DNA of 64,000 bases, taken from positions 248,001 through 312,000 of the forward strand of contig NZ_NEVK01000008.1 of assembly GCF_002261265.1 (NCBI RefSeq). Reading direction: 5' to 3'. Under the pieces are notes generated by a model. The model was not told the origin of the DNA. It worked only from the letters and a program-made list of their open reading frames with translations, and searched no databases. A program made the position numbers and the translations under genes. Origin of the DNA: Bordetella genomosp. 7. Lineage in GTDB: Bacteria; Pseudomonadota; Gammaproteobacteria; Burkholderiales; Burkholderiaceae_B. Shown here piece by piece: positions 1 to 7,783 of the stretch (positions are counted from its first letter, which is position 1; each line of letters begins with the position of its first letter).

Positions 1-289
1 TTGTCTGTACGCGCCGGGCATACACACGCGCGAACAGATCCGTGCGGTGGTCGCCGCGGTCGCGCCCAAGCCAGTCAACTTGCTGGTAGGCTCGACCACC
101 GAACTCAGCCTGGACGACATCGCGTCGCTGGGCGTGCGGCGCATCAGCGTAGGCGGCGCGCTGGCGCGCTCGGCATGGGCAGGGTTTATGCGCGCCGCGC
201 AATTGCTGGCACAGGGCCACCTGGACACCGCGTTTGCCGACGCGGCCCAGGGCAGCCAGCTCAATGCCTTGTTCGGCGCCCGCCCATGA
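1..289 (+). CDS. isocitrate lyase/PEP mutase family protein, C-terminal part
   Basis: Only the 3' end lies in the window; the open frame begins at base 2 and stops with TGA at 287-289. The visible 95 or so residues include PVNLLVG and a later segment reading GVRRISVGGAL, which match the last barrel strands of the PEP-mutase/isocitrate-lyase superfamily (2-methylisocitrate lyase or oxaloacetate-decarboxylase-like enzymes). The short helical tail ending LNALFGARP is typical of the small single-domain members. The catalytic Cys/Asp motifs would be upstream and are not visible, so the substrate cannot be given. Family call is fairly safe, function is not. Confidence 0.7.
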   Translation, partial: CLYAPGIHTREQIRAVVAAVAPKPVNLLVGSTTELSLDDIASLGVRRISVGGALARSAWAGFMRAAQLLAQGHLDTAFADAAQGSQLNALFGARP

Positions 290-404
290 CCGGAAACATC
301 CAGCGCAAGAAGGCGAGTGTGCGCCATGACGGCGACGCCTACACTGACATGACCACGCTTGCCTGCGCCCCCACGCGCAGGCAGCGCCCGCAAGGAGCCT
401 GATC

Positions 405-905
405 ATGTCATACACCTGCAAGACCATCGCCACGCCCGTAGGGCAGCTTACGCTGGTGGCGCGCCAGATGAAGCTGGTGGCCGTTCTCTGGGAAAACGAC
501 CGGCCCGGCCGGGTCCCGCTGGGCCCCCTGAATCACGATCCGCACGATCCCGTGTTGTGCGAAGCCGAACGCCAGCTCGGCGAATACTTCTCCGGGCATC
601 GCGATACGTTCGATCTGCCGCTGGACTTCCACTACGGCACCGAATTTCAAAAACAGGTCTGGAACGCGTTGCTGACCATCCCGTACGGCCAGACCCGCAG
701 CTATCGCGACATCGCCGCGCAGATCGGCCGCGACAAGGCGGTGCGCGCCGTGGGCGCGGCCAATGGTCGCAACCCCTTGTCGATCGTGGCGCCTTGCCAC
801 CGCGTGGTCGGCGCCACCGGGCAGCTCACCGGCTTTGCAGGAGGCCTGCGCGCCAAGGCCCTGCTGCTGGCATTGGAAACCAAACAAGGAGAACTCGCGG
901 CATGA
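405..905 (+). CDS. ogt: methylated-DNA--protein-cysteine methyltransferase
   Basis: Suicide repair enzyme that moves the alkyl group from O6-alkylguanine (or O4-alkylthymine) in DNA to its own cysteine. The 166-residue product is the usual Ogt length. The active-site motif PCHRVVG places the acceptor Cys at residue 131, preceded by the helix-turn-helix arginine-finger region RAVGAANGRNP (about 114-123). The start ATG follows an AGGAG site at 393-397. Its stop overlaps the ATG of the next gene (ATGA), so ogt and the 3-methyladenine glycosylase form a two-gene alkylation-repair operon. Confidence 0.95.
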   Translation: MSYTCKTIATPVGQLTLVARQMKLVAVLWENDRPGRVPLGPLNHDPHDPVLCEAERQLGEYFSGHRDTFDLPLDFHYGTEFQKQVWNALLTIPYGQTRSYRDIAAQIGRDKAVRAVGAANGRNPLSIVAPCHRVVGATGQLTGFAGGLRAKALLLALETKQGELAA

Positions 906-1504
906 ACACGCAGCGCAGCGTCATCATCGGACAGGACGGGCTTGCCCGGCCGCCCTGGGCAGCGCACGATCCGATGCTGCAGCACTATTACGACACCGAA
1001 TGGGGCATGCCGGTGCGCGACGAACAGGGGCTGTTTGAACGGCTCAGCCTCGAATGCTTCCAGTCGGGGCTGTCGTGGGCCACCATCCTGCGCAAGCGCG
1101 AGGCCTTTCGCAAGGCATTCCGCCATTTCGACCCCGATGCGGTGGCGGCCTTCAACGCCAGCGATATCGACCGCCTGATGGCCGACGCGGGCATCGTGCG
1201 CAACCGTGCCAAGATCCTGGCAACCATCAACAATGCGGCGGCCACCATCACGCTGCGCGCCGACGGCGGCCTGGCGGAATTCATCTGGTCGTTCAAGCCC
1301 CCCGCCACGCCCGAGCCGCGCACGCTGGACGAAATCCCCACGGTGTCCGAAGCATCCACCGCACTGAGCAAGGCCTTGCGCAAGCGGGGGTTCTCGTTTG
1401 TGGGGCCCACCACGATGCATGCACTGATGGAAGCCGTGGGCATCGTCGACACGCACCTGCTCGACAGCCATCGGCGGGGCAGTTCGGGGGTTTGGCCGCG
1501 CTGA
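902..1504 (+). CDS. tag: DNA-3-methyladenine glycosylase I-like protein lacking zinc cysteines
   Basis: Base-excision glycosylase family that removes 3-methyladenine. Motifs YYDTEWGMPVRDEQGLFERL and LEXFQSGLSW-type active-site segments, ILRKR and a late FVGPTTMHALMEAVG match the HhH Tag family; length 200 aa is normal. The ATG at 902 overlaps the ogt stop. Odd point: E. coli Tag binds a structural zinc through Cys4, His17, His175 and Cys179. Here the N-terminal R-C-x-W position reads RPPW and the C-terminal cysteine position reads LLDSH, so both zinc cysteines appear lost while the histidines remain. The enzyme may fold without zinc. Confidence 0.85.
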   Translation: MNTQRSVIIGQDGLARPPWAAHDPMLQHYYDTEWGMPVRDEQGLFERLSLECFQSGLSWATILRKREAFRKAFRHFDPDAVAAFNASDIDRLMADAGIVRNRAKILATINNAAATITLRADGGLAEFIWSFKPPATPEPRTLDEIPTVSEASTALSKALRKRGFSFVGPTTMHALMEAVGIVDTHLLDSHRRGSSGVWPR

Positions 1505-1603
1505 CGTTGCCGCGCGCACAAACGCCCGTGCATGGCGCACGGCGCGGAAGTCGCGCCATAATCAAGGAGTCGGCCTCTCTGCAGGCAGCTACCGGGAAAG
1601 CCC

Positions 1604-2383
1604 ATGTATCGTTCACTGTGCCGCTTCTTCCTCATCAGCGCCGCGGGCATGCTGGCCGCGTGCGCCACCAGCCCGTCGTCCGATTCCGCGCCAGCCGCGC
1701 TGTCGGCCTATCACTGGGACCTTGCCCAGGCCCATGACGGCAATGGCGCGCCGCAGCCTGATTGGGCGCCCCCCGCCACCCGCCAGGGGCAGCCCCTGCG
1801 CCTGAGTTTCGCCGACGGCCGCTTGTCGGTGTCGGGCCTGTGCAATCGCCTGGGCGCCAGCTATACCCTGCAGGGCAGCAGAATCAGCATTTCGCCTGTG
1901 GTGGGCACCATGATGGCCTGCCCGGAAGCCGCCGTCATGCAATACGAACAGGCGTTGGGCCAGCGCCTGCCGCAGGCCGCCGCCTGGCGCATCGACCAGG
2001 GCCAGGGCGGCCCCGCGCTGACACTGACCTTCAACGATGGCGCGACATGGACGCTGGCGGGCACGCCTACCGACCAGACACGCTTCGGCACGGCAGGCCA
2101 GACCCTGTTCATGGAAGTCTCCGCGCAGCGAGTTCCCTGCTCGCACCCCCTGGTGCCCGGCAAACAATGCCTGCGGATCCGCGAGGTTCAGTTCGATGCG
2201 CAGGGCCTGAAAACCGGCCACGGCGAATGGCAGGCCTTCTATGACGAAATCGAGGGGTACACCCATGAGCCCGGCGTACGCAACGTGCTGCGCGTCAAGC
2301 GCTATGAACGCCCGCAGGCGCCGGCCGATGCCTCGCGCTACGCATACGTGCTGGACATGGTAGTGGAAAGCGCCCGCGAATAA
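1604..2383 (+). CDS. META and DUF4377 domain lipoprotein
   Basis: 259 aa. The N terminus has a lipobox (residues about 17-20, LAAC), so this should be a lipoprotein. Residues about 35-150 match a META/HslJ-like domain (segment LSVSGLCNRLGASYTLQG and MMACPEAAVMQYEQAL). Residues about 160-258 match DUF4377 (PCSHPLVPGKQCLRIRE, then FYDEIEGYTHEPGVRNVLRV). HslJ-type proteins are linked to novobiocin tolerance and heat-shock response in E. coli, but the role of the fused form is unknown. Stands alone on the plus strand between tag and a membrane-protein gene. Confidence 0.85.
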   Translation: MYRSLCRFFLISAAGMLAACATSPSSDSAPAALSAYHWDLAQAHDGNGAPQPDWAPPATRQGQPLRLSFADGRLSVSGLCNRLGASYTLQGSRISISPVVGTMMACPEAAVMQYEQALGQRLPQAAAWRIDQGQGGPALTLTFNDGATWTLAGTPTDQTRFGTAGQTLFMEVSAQRVPCSHPLVPGKQCLRIREVQFDAQGLKTGHGEWQAFYDEIEGYTHEPGVRNVLRVKRYERPQAPADASRYAYVLDMVVESARE

Positions 2384-2505
2384 TCGATATCGCGGCCGCG
2401 GCGCACGGCCCGGCGCAGGCTTGATCGCCGTCAAGGGCGCCGCGGCCTGCGTCGATACAACATCGAACCTGCGCGCCGCCCTCGCCCCTTTTTCCGCCCC
2501 ATGCC

Positions 2506-2946
2506 ATGGCCTATCCCATCCTGCTGATCGTGCACCTGTTTGCCGCCATTGCATTCGCCGGCACGGTGTTCTTCGAAATCATCATGCTGGAAGGCGTACG
2601 CAGGCACGTGCCGCGTGAAGCTATGCGCGTCATCGAAGCGGCCATAGGCGCGCGCGCCCGCCGCATCGTGCCGTGGATCATCCTGGCGCTGTATGGGGCC
2701 GGGCTGGGCCTGGCGTGGCAGCACCGGCACGCGCTGGCCCTGTCACCGGCCGGCAGCTTCGGCGTATTGCTCTGGTTGAAGATCGCATTGGCCGCAAGCG
2801 TGTTCGGCCACTTTGTCGCGGCCATGGTGTTGCAGCGCCGCGGCCGCCTAAATGGCCGCAACTCGCACCGCATCCACGTCAGCGTGTTCTGTCATGTGCT
2901 GCTGATCGTCTTGCTGGCCAAGGGCATGTTCTACCTGCACTGGTAG
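2506..2946 (+). CDS. small integral membrane protein, CopD-like
   Basis: 146 aa with four predicted membrane helices (about residues 4-24, 54-70, 83-107 and 125-143). The first helix contains HLFAAIAFAGTVFFEI and the last ends near the C terminus (LLIVLLAKGMFYLHW). The spacing of histidines in helices 1 and 4 resembles the CopD/YebZ superfamily of copper-related membrane proteins, but no metal partner gene is adjacent. It converges on the tup operon 8 bases downstream. Function is not known. Confidence 0.7.
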   Translation: MAYPILLIVHLFAAIAFAGTVFFEIIMLEGVRRHVPREAMRVIEAAIGARARRIVPWIILALYGAGLGLAWQHRHALALSPAGSFGVLLWLKIALAASVFGHFVAAMVLQRRGRLNGRNSHRIHVSVFCHVLLIVLLAKGMFYLHW

Positions 2947-2954
2947 ACGCCGCG

Positions 2955-3773
2955 CTATTGGCCGGCGTTCGGGAAGAACAGCTGCTGGCCATTTACCTTA
3001 TAGGCGGCAATGGCGTCCTGGCCGGCCTTGGACGTCACCCAGTCTACGAACTGCTGGGCCTGCTTGGCCTTGACGTGCGGGAATTTGGCGGGGTTCACCA
3101 CCATGACGCCGTACTGGTTGAAAAGCCGCTTGTCACCTTCGACCAGCACAGCCAGATTGCCCGGGTTCTTGAAGCTGAGCCAGGTGCCGCGGTCGGTCAG
3201 CGCATAGGCATTCATCGATGACGCCATATTCAGGGCGGGGCCCATGCCGCAGCCACAGGCCTTGTATCCCTTGCCCTGGTCTTGAACCTGTGCCGCCTTC
3301 CAGAATCGCAGCTCGGCAGCGTGGGTGCCGCTCTTGTCGCCGCGGGATACGAACGGTGCGTTGTCCTGCGCGAGTTTGGCCAGCGCCTTGACGATGTCGT
3401 TGCCCTTGACGCCGACCGGATCATCTGCGGGCCCCACGAGCACGAAATCGTTGTACATCACCGGATAGCGCTTGGTGGCATAGCCGTCGGCCACGAACTT
3501 TTCTTCTGCGACCTGGTCGTGCACGAACAGCACATCGGCATCGCCGCGGCGCGCCATGTCCAGCGCCTGGCCCGTGCCCTGCGCCACCACTTTGACGTCC
3601 ACGCCGCTTGCCTGCTTGAACGCCGGCAACAGATGCGAAAACAGGCCGGACTGCTCGGTAGAGGTGGTGGACGCCATGACGATTGTTTCGGCGTTGGCAG
3701 CCGGCGATGTAACAAGCGCCGCCGCCAGCAGCGCCGGAGCGGCGGCGCGCCGCAATAAGTTGGTGAGTTTCAT
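2955..3773 (-). CDS. tupA: tungstate ABC transporter substrate-binding protein
   Basis: Periplasmic receptor that delivers tungstate (or molybdate) to TupB/TupC. 272 aa. A Sec signal peptide covers residues 1-27 (cleavage after ANA). The mature N terminus has the TupA signature MASTTSTEQSGL, where the Thr/Ser run contacts the oxyanion. Later DVLFVHD, NDFVLVGP and FVSRGDKSGTH are typical of this family rather than of ModA. The ATG overlaps the stop of the ATPase gene upstream (ATGA), so tupA is the last gene of a B-C-A ordered operon; the usual order starts with tupA. Confidence 0.93.
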   Translation of the reverse strand: MKLTNLLRRAAAPALLAAALVTSPAANAETIVMASTTSTEQSGLFSHLLPAFKQASGVDVKVVAQGTGQALDMARRGDADVLFVHDQVAEEKFVADGYATKRYPVMYNDFVLVGPADDPVGVKGNDIVKALAKLAQDNAPFVSRGDKSGTHAAELRFWKAAQVQDQGKGYKACGCGMGPALNMASSMNAYALTDRGTWLSFKNPGNLAVLVEGDKRLFNQYGVMVVNPAKFPHVKAKQAQQFVDWVTSKAGQDAIAAYKVNGQQLFFPNAGQ

Positions 3774-4543
3774 GTTATGCGTTCTCCTTTGACGAACAGG
3801 CGCGCCGCCTCGGGCAACGGGCCATAGAAAAAATCGTCGACGGGCAGGTCGGTGATTACCTGCCCGCGCTCCAGGTAAATCACGCGGCGCGCCAGGCGCT
3901 TGACCTGCCCCAGGTTGTGGCTGCTGAACACCATGGCGGGCGCGCGATCCGCGCCGCCGCTGGTGAACGCCTGCATCATCTGCTCGACATCGCGCTTGGC
4001 GTGCGGATCGAGGCTGGCGGTAGGCTCGTCCAGCAGCAGGACGTCGGGCTGCAGCGCCCAGGCCCGCACCATGGCCAGGCGCTGCTGCTGGCCACCGGAC
4101 AAGGTCTTGGCATTGCGCTGCGCCAGTTCCGACATGCCCGCGCGCGCCAACGCTTCCTGGCCCCGCATGCGCGCATCCCGCCAGCGCATGCCGCGCAGCC
4201 ACAGGCCCAGCGTGACGTTGTTCAGTGCCGATGTGCGCAACATGTAGGGGTGCTGGAACAGCATTGCCTGGCGGCGGCGCGCCAGGCAATGCGCCACCCC
4301 GCGCGTGGGCTGGATCAGGCAATGCAATAGACGCAGCAAGGTGCTCTTGCCGCTGCCATTGGCGCCCACCAGGGCCACGCATTCGCCGGCGTGGATCTTC
4401 AGCGACACCCCGCGCAGCGCCCGCACCGCGCCGTAAGCGACGTCGACCTCGTGCAGATCGAACAAGGGCCTAGGCGGGGCGGGCGCACGGCTGTCGGTTG
4501 CACCGCCGGGGCCCGGAGCCGTTTCGGTGCGCAGGCCTTTCAC
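3770..4543 (-). CDS. tupC: tungstate ABC transporter ATP-binding protein
   Basis: Cytoplasmic ATPase of the oxyanion importer, 257 aa from a GTG start that overlaps the tupB stop (GTGA). Walker A is GANGSGKST at about residues 60-68, the Q-loop is FQHP near 97, the signature LSGGQQQRL lies at about 148-156, and Walker B VLLLDEPTASLD at about 168-179. The C terminus is short and has no TOBE/Mop regulatory domain, unlike ModC, which agrees with a Tup-type system. Confidence 0.92.
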   Translation of the reverse strand: MKGLRTETAPGPGGATDSRAPAPPRPLFDLHEVDVAYGAVRALRGVSLKIHAGECVALVGANGSGKSTLLRLLHCLIQPTRGVAHCLARRRQAMLFQHPYMLRTSALNNVTLGLWLRGMRWRDARMRGQEALARAGMSELAQRNAKTLSGGQQQRLAMVRAWALQPDVLLLDEPTASLDPHAKRDVEQMMQAFTSGGADRAPAMVFSSHNLGQVKRLARRVIYLERGQVITDLPVDDFFYGPLPEAARLFVKGERIT

Positions 4544-5283
4544 TGCACAGCCCCCGCCGCCCCGAACAGGCCCGACAGTCCGGCGTCGCGCCGCTCGCGC
4601 CAGCGCCGCACAAGTGCCGCCAGGATGTTGAGCAACAGCACTACCAGCAGCAATATCAGGCCCAGCGCCACCGCCAGCGGCAGGTCGCCCTTGCTGGTCT
4701 CGAGTGCGATGGCCGTCGTCATGACGCGCGTGTAGCCTTCGATGTTGCCGCCCACCACCATCACCGCGCCCACTTCGGAAACGGCGCGCCCGAAGGCGGT
4801 AATCACGATGGTCAGCAAGGTGAAGCGCTCGTCCCACACCAACAGCAGCGCGCGTACCATGGAGCGCGCACGCAATGAACGCAATTGCTCGCCATGATGG
4901 CGCTCGGCGTCTTCGACCGTCTGGCGCACAAGCGCGGTAACGATGGGCACCACCAGCACGGTCTGCGCCAGCACCATGGCCTGGAACGAGAACAGCCAGC
5001 CCAGAAAGCCCAGCGGGCCGGAATGAGACAGCAGCAGGTACACCACCAGGCCCACCACCACCGAAGGCAGGGCCAGTGACGTATTCAGCAGCGTCAACAC
5101 GATGCCGCGGCCACGAAAACGCGCTACGGCCAGCCACGATCCGGCGGCCATGCCGAACACGCACGCCAGCAGGCACGCACAGGCGCTGACGGCCAGCGAT
5201 CGCGCCACGATGGACAGCAGCACTGAGTCGGCGGTCGCGATAAGGTGGATTGCGGTCAGGACGCTGTCGGCCAGGGTATTCAT
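4540..5283 (-). CDS. tupB: tungstate ABC transporter permease
   Basis: Inner-membrane channel of the importer, 247 aa with about five or six hydrophobic helices. The coupling-loop (EAA-like) region reads ITAFGRAVSEVGAVMVVGGN, characteristic of TupB/WtpB/ModB permeases. It is the first gene of the tupB-tupC-tupA operon. The 120-base region upstream separates it from a divergently read ModE-like regulator and holds a candidate operator. Confidence 0.92.
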   Translation of the reverse strand: MNTLADSVLTAIHLIATADSVLLSIVARSLAVSACACLLACVFGMAAGSWLAVARFRGRGIVLTLLNTSLALPSVVVGLVVYLLLSHSGPLGFLGWLFSFQAMVLAQTVLVVPIVTALVRQTVEDAERHHGEQLRSLRARSMVRALLLVWDERFTLLTIVITAFGRAVSEVGAVMVVGGNIEGYTRVMTTAIALETSKGDLPLAVALGLILLLVVLLLNILAALVRRWRERRDAGLSGLFGAAGAVQ

Positions 5284-5327
5284 GATGGTCTTGGTCTGAG
5301 GTGTACTGAGGGTATCGCAGCAGTATC

Positions 5328-5356
5328 ATGCAAGCCATATGAAACGGATTGCATAA
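5328..5356. promoter_or_regulatory. candidate operator between tup operon and regulator
   Basis: Divergent intergenic region. Bases 5337-5356 read ATATGAAA-CGGA-TTGCATA-A. Sixteen of 20 positions match 13031-13050, upstream of the small Tat-protein gene that opens the fdhAB run. An inverted pair ATGCAA (5328-5333) and TTGCAT (5349-5354) overlaps it. Position and sharing suggest a binding site for the neighbouring ModE-like protein. This is inference; the element does not match the classical ModE box well. Confidence 0.45.
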
Positions 5357-5402
5357 GCCCGACGGCCTATCCGGCCCGCGCGCTTAGGGCATACTCGCGA
5401 AC

Positions 5403-6530
5403 GTGCATCGTATCGACCTTACCTACCAGCTCGGCGCCGACAGTGACGCCGCCCCGGCCACCATCGGCAATGCGCTGATGGACCTTCTGTTTGCTGTGCG
5501 ACAGCACGGCTCGATATCGGCCGCTGCCAAGGCGCTGGGCCTGTCGTACCGGCACGTGTGGGGCGAACTCAAGAAATGGGAACAGACCCTGGGCCGCACC
5601 CTGATCGTCTGGGACAAGGGCCAGCCCGCGCGCCTGAATGAGTTCGGCGAAAAACTGCTGTGGGCCGAACGGCAGGCGCAGGCTCGGCTGGCTCCGCAGA
5701 TCAACGCGCTGCGCGCCGACCTGGAACGCGCCTTTGCGGTGGCGTTCGACGACGCTGCGCATGTCGTGCCGCTATACGCCAGCCACGACGACGCGCTGGG
5801 GGCGCTGCGCGACCACGCGGTTTCCAGCGCGAAGCTCTATCTGGACATCCGCTATACCGGCAGCGTCGATGCCATCCGCGGCCTGAACGAGGGGCGTTGC
5901 GTGATCGCGGGGTTTCATACTCGCAACGATCCGGTGCCCGGCTCGCTGACCGAGCGCATCTACAAGCCGTTGCTCAAGCCCGGAATGCACAAGATCATCG
6001 GCTTTGCACAGCGCAGCCAGGGCCTGATCGTGGCGCGCGGCAATCCGTTAGGCCTGCGCACGCTGGCAGACCTGCTGCGGCCTGGAACACGGTATGTAAA
6101 CCGGGCGCTGGGCACGGGCACCCGCGTGCTGTTCGACGAATTGCTGGAGCAGGCAGGCCTGGCATCGGCCGATGTCGCGGGCTATGCGCGCACCGAGCCG
6201 TCCCACACTGCAGTGGCCCATGCGATTGCGGCGGGCACGGCCGACGCGGGCCTGGGCATCGAGTCGGCGGCGCGGCAGCACCATCTGGACTTCTTGCCGC
6301 TGGTGCAGGAAAGCTATTTTCTGGTGTGCTTGAAATCAACGCTGGACCTGCCGTCTACGCGCGCCCTGCTGGACGTGCTGCGCAGCGCGGCCTGGCAGGC
6401 CGCGCTGGCGCGCATGCCGGGATACGCGCCGGCGCAGAGCGGACAGGTGCTGTCGTTGCGGCGCGTGCTGCCATGGTGGAGCTTCCCGCCCAAGCCGCCC
6501 GCACGCGGCGGGCGCGGCGGCCCGCGCTAG
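5403..6530 (+). CDS. ModE/LysR-type winged-helix regulator with periplasmic-binding-like domain
   Basis: 375 aa from GTG. Residues about 20-85 form a ModE-like winged helix (GSISAAAKALGLSYRHVWGELKKWE, then LGRTLIVWDKG). Residues about 110-345 resemble the PBP-like domain found in molybdate/tungstate-responsive and molybdopterin-linked regulators (segments LYASHDDALGALRD, GFHTRNDP, RYVNRALGTGTRVLFDELL). It lacks the TOBE/Mop ligand domains of classical ModE. Divergent placement next to tupBCA and tail-to-tail with fdhD suggests it senses oxyanion or cofactor status and controls uptake and perhaps formate dehydrogenase. The ligand is not known. Confidence 0.85.
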   Translation: MHRIDLTYQLGADSDAAPATIGNALMDLLFAVRQHGSISAAAKALGLSYRHVWGELKKWEQTLGRTLIVWDKGQPARLNEFGEKLLWAERQAQARLAPQINALRADLERAFAVAFDDAAHVVPLYASHDDALGALRDHAVSSAKLYLDIRYTGSVDAIRGLNEGRCVIAGFHTRNDPVPGSLTERIYKPLLKPGMHKIIGFAQRSQGLIVARGNPLGLRTLADLLRPGTRYVNRALGTGTRVLFDELLEQAGLASADVAGYARTEPSHTAVAHAIAAGTADAGLGIESAARQHHLDFLPLVQESYFLVCLKSTLDLPSTRALLDVLRSAAWQAALARMPGYAPAQSGQVLSLRRVLPWWSFPPKPPARGGRGGPR

Positions 6531-7393
6531 GTCGCGGCCAGGCGCGAGGCCGCCAGCTCGGGCTGCAACACCAGCCGCTCGGGCGCTGTGTAGCACACGA
6601 AATGCCGGTTCACGGCCCTGCCGATGGCGCACAGGCCCAGGCCGCGCGCGAGCTCGTAACCCATTTGTGTAATGCCGCTGCGAGACACCACGACGGGCAC
6701 GCCCATCTGCGCCGATTTCATGATCATCTCGCTGGTCAGCCGGCCGGTGGTGTAGAACACCTTGTCGGCGCCGCCCTGCTGCGCGGGCGGCTGCAGCCAC
6801 ATCCAGCCGGCCAGGGTGTCAATGGCGTTGTGGCGGCCTACGTCTTCCACGAACATCAGCATCGTCTCGTCGCGAAACAGCGCGCAACCATGCACCGACC
6901 CCGCCGACTTGTAAGTGGTTTCCTGCAGGCGAATAGCGTTGAGCAGGCCATACAACTGCGCCTGCGTCAGGCGGGCGTCCGGGTCCAGCCGCACCTGGTC
7001 GAGCTCTTCCATCAGGCCGCCGAACACGCTGCCCTGCCCGCAGCCCGTGGTGACTACACGCTGGGCCGTACGGGCCTCGATATCCGCGATGCCGTGGCGG
7101 GTGACGACGGACGCGGCGTTGACCTCCCAGTCGACCATAATGGATTCGACTTCGTGCACGTCGCGGATCAACCGCTGGTTGCGCAAATAGCCTAGCACCA
7201 GCAGCTCGGGCATTGCGCCCAGCGTCATCAGGGTGACGAGTTCGCGGCGGTCGACGTAGATCGTCAACGGCCGCTCGGCCGGAATCGAGATGACTTCTGA
7301 CGCGCCGTGCTCGTTGACGACAGTGACTTCGCGGGTAAGCGGCGCGCGCGCCTGCGTCAGGGCCGGCAGCGATGCAGCGCGTGCTGTGCTCAC
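6527..7393 (-). CDS. fdhD: formate dehydrogenase accessory sulfurtransferase
   Basis: Transfers sulfur from a cysteine desulfurase to the bis-MGD cofactor of formate dehydrogenase, a step needed for activity. 288 aa from a GTG that overlaps the stop of the preceding gene. Family segments include SIPAERPLTIYVDRRELVTLMTLG, the loop TTGCGQGS and EDVGRHNAIDTLAG, and VFYTTGRLTSEMIMK. The catalytic loop holds one cysteine where E. coli FdhD has a CxxC pair; the first, essential Cys is kept. Last gene of the fdh cluster. Confidence 0.93.
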   Translation of the reverse strand: MSTARAASLPALTQARAPLTREVTVVNEHGASEVISIPAERPLTIYVDRRELVTLMTLGAMPELLVLGYLRNQRLIRDVHEVESIMVDWEVNAASVVTRHGIADIEARTAQRVVTTGCGQGSVFGGLMEELDQVRLDPDARLTQAQLYGLLNAIRLQETTYKSAGSVHGCALFRDETMLMFVEDVGRHNAIDTLAGWMWLQPPAQQGGADKVFYTTGRLTSEMIMKSAQMGVPVVVSRSGITQMGYELARGLGLCAIGRAVNRHFVCYTAPERLVLQPELAASRLAAT

Positions 7394-7770
7394 TTGGACG
7401 ACTTGTCGCCTTCGGCCTCGGTCTGCGGCGAACTGGGCGGACCGGCGGCCGGCTCTGCCGGAGAATGCGCGCCGGACCCTTCGCGCGGCTGCACGGACGC
7501 CGGCGCGTACACAAAAGGCCCCGGGTCCACGCAGGCCGAGGTAGGCACGGGCTGCACAGGCTTCTTGCCGGCGCCCTGGACGCGGGACAGATACTCTGCG
7601 GCCACCCGGTCTTGCGCTTCGCACAACTGGTAGGCCGCCACCTTTGCGGTCCAGGCGGCGCGCGCCTTGGCTTCTGCGGCCTTGGCCTGTTCGGCGGCAG
7701 TGGGCTGTGGCAACGCCGCCTGCGCGGTGGCGGCAAGCAGGGTAAGAGAAAATGCGGCAAGCAGTTTCAT
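7390..7770 (-). CDS. small exported protein of the fdh cluster, function unknown
   Basis: 126 aa starting at an ATG with an AAGGAG site (the longer frame upstream lacks support). Residues 1-20 form a Sec signal peptide (MKLLAAFSLTLLAATAQA). The mature part has an Ala/Lys-rich helix (AAEQAKAAEAKARAAWTAKVAAY), one cysteine pair (LCEAQ and TSACVDPG), and a disordered Pro/Glu-rich tail. It lies between fdhC and fdhD with a GTGA overlap to fdhD, so it is co-translated with the formate dehydrogenase genes. No family was recognised; a periplasmic role near FdhABC is inferred from position only. Confidence 0.8.
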   Translation of the reverse strand: MKLLAAFSLTLLAATAQAALPQPTAAEQAKAAEAKARAAWTAKVAAYQLCEAQDRVAAEYLSRVQGAGKKPVQPVPTSACVDPGPFVYAPASVQPREGSGAHSPAEPAAGPPSSPQTEAEGDKSSK

Positions 7771-7783
7771 GGCGTACTCCTTA

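Noticed and set aside
359-901. N-terminal extension or frameshifted first part of tag
   Set aside because: The upstream frame only runs through ogt out of phase; the tag ATG at 902 overlaps the ogt stop in the usual way.
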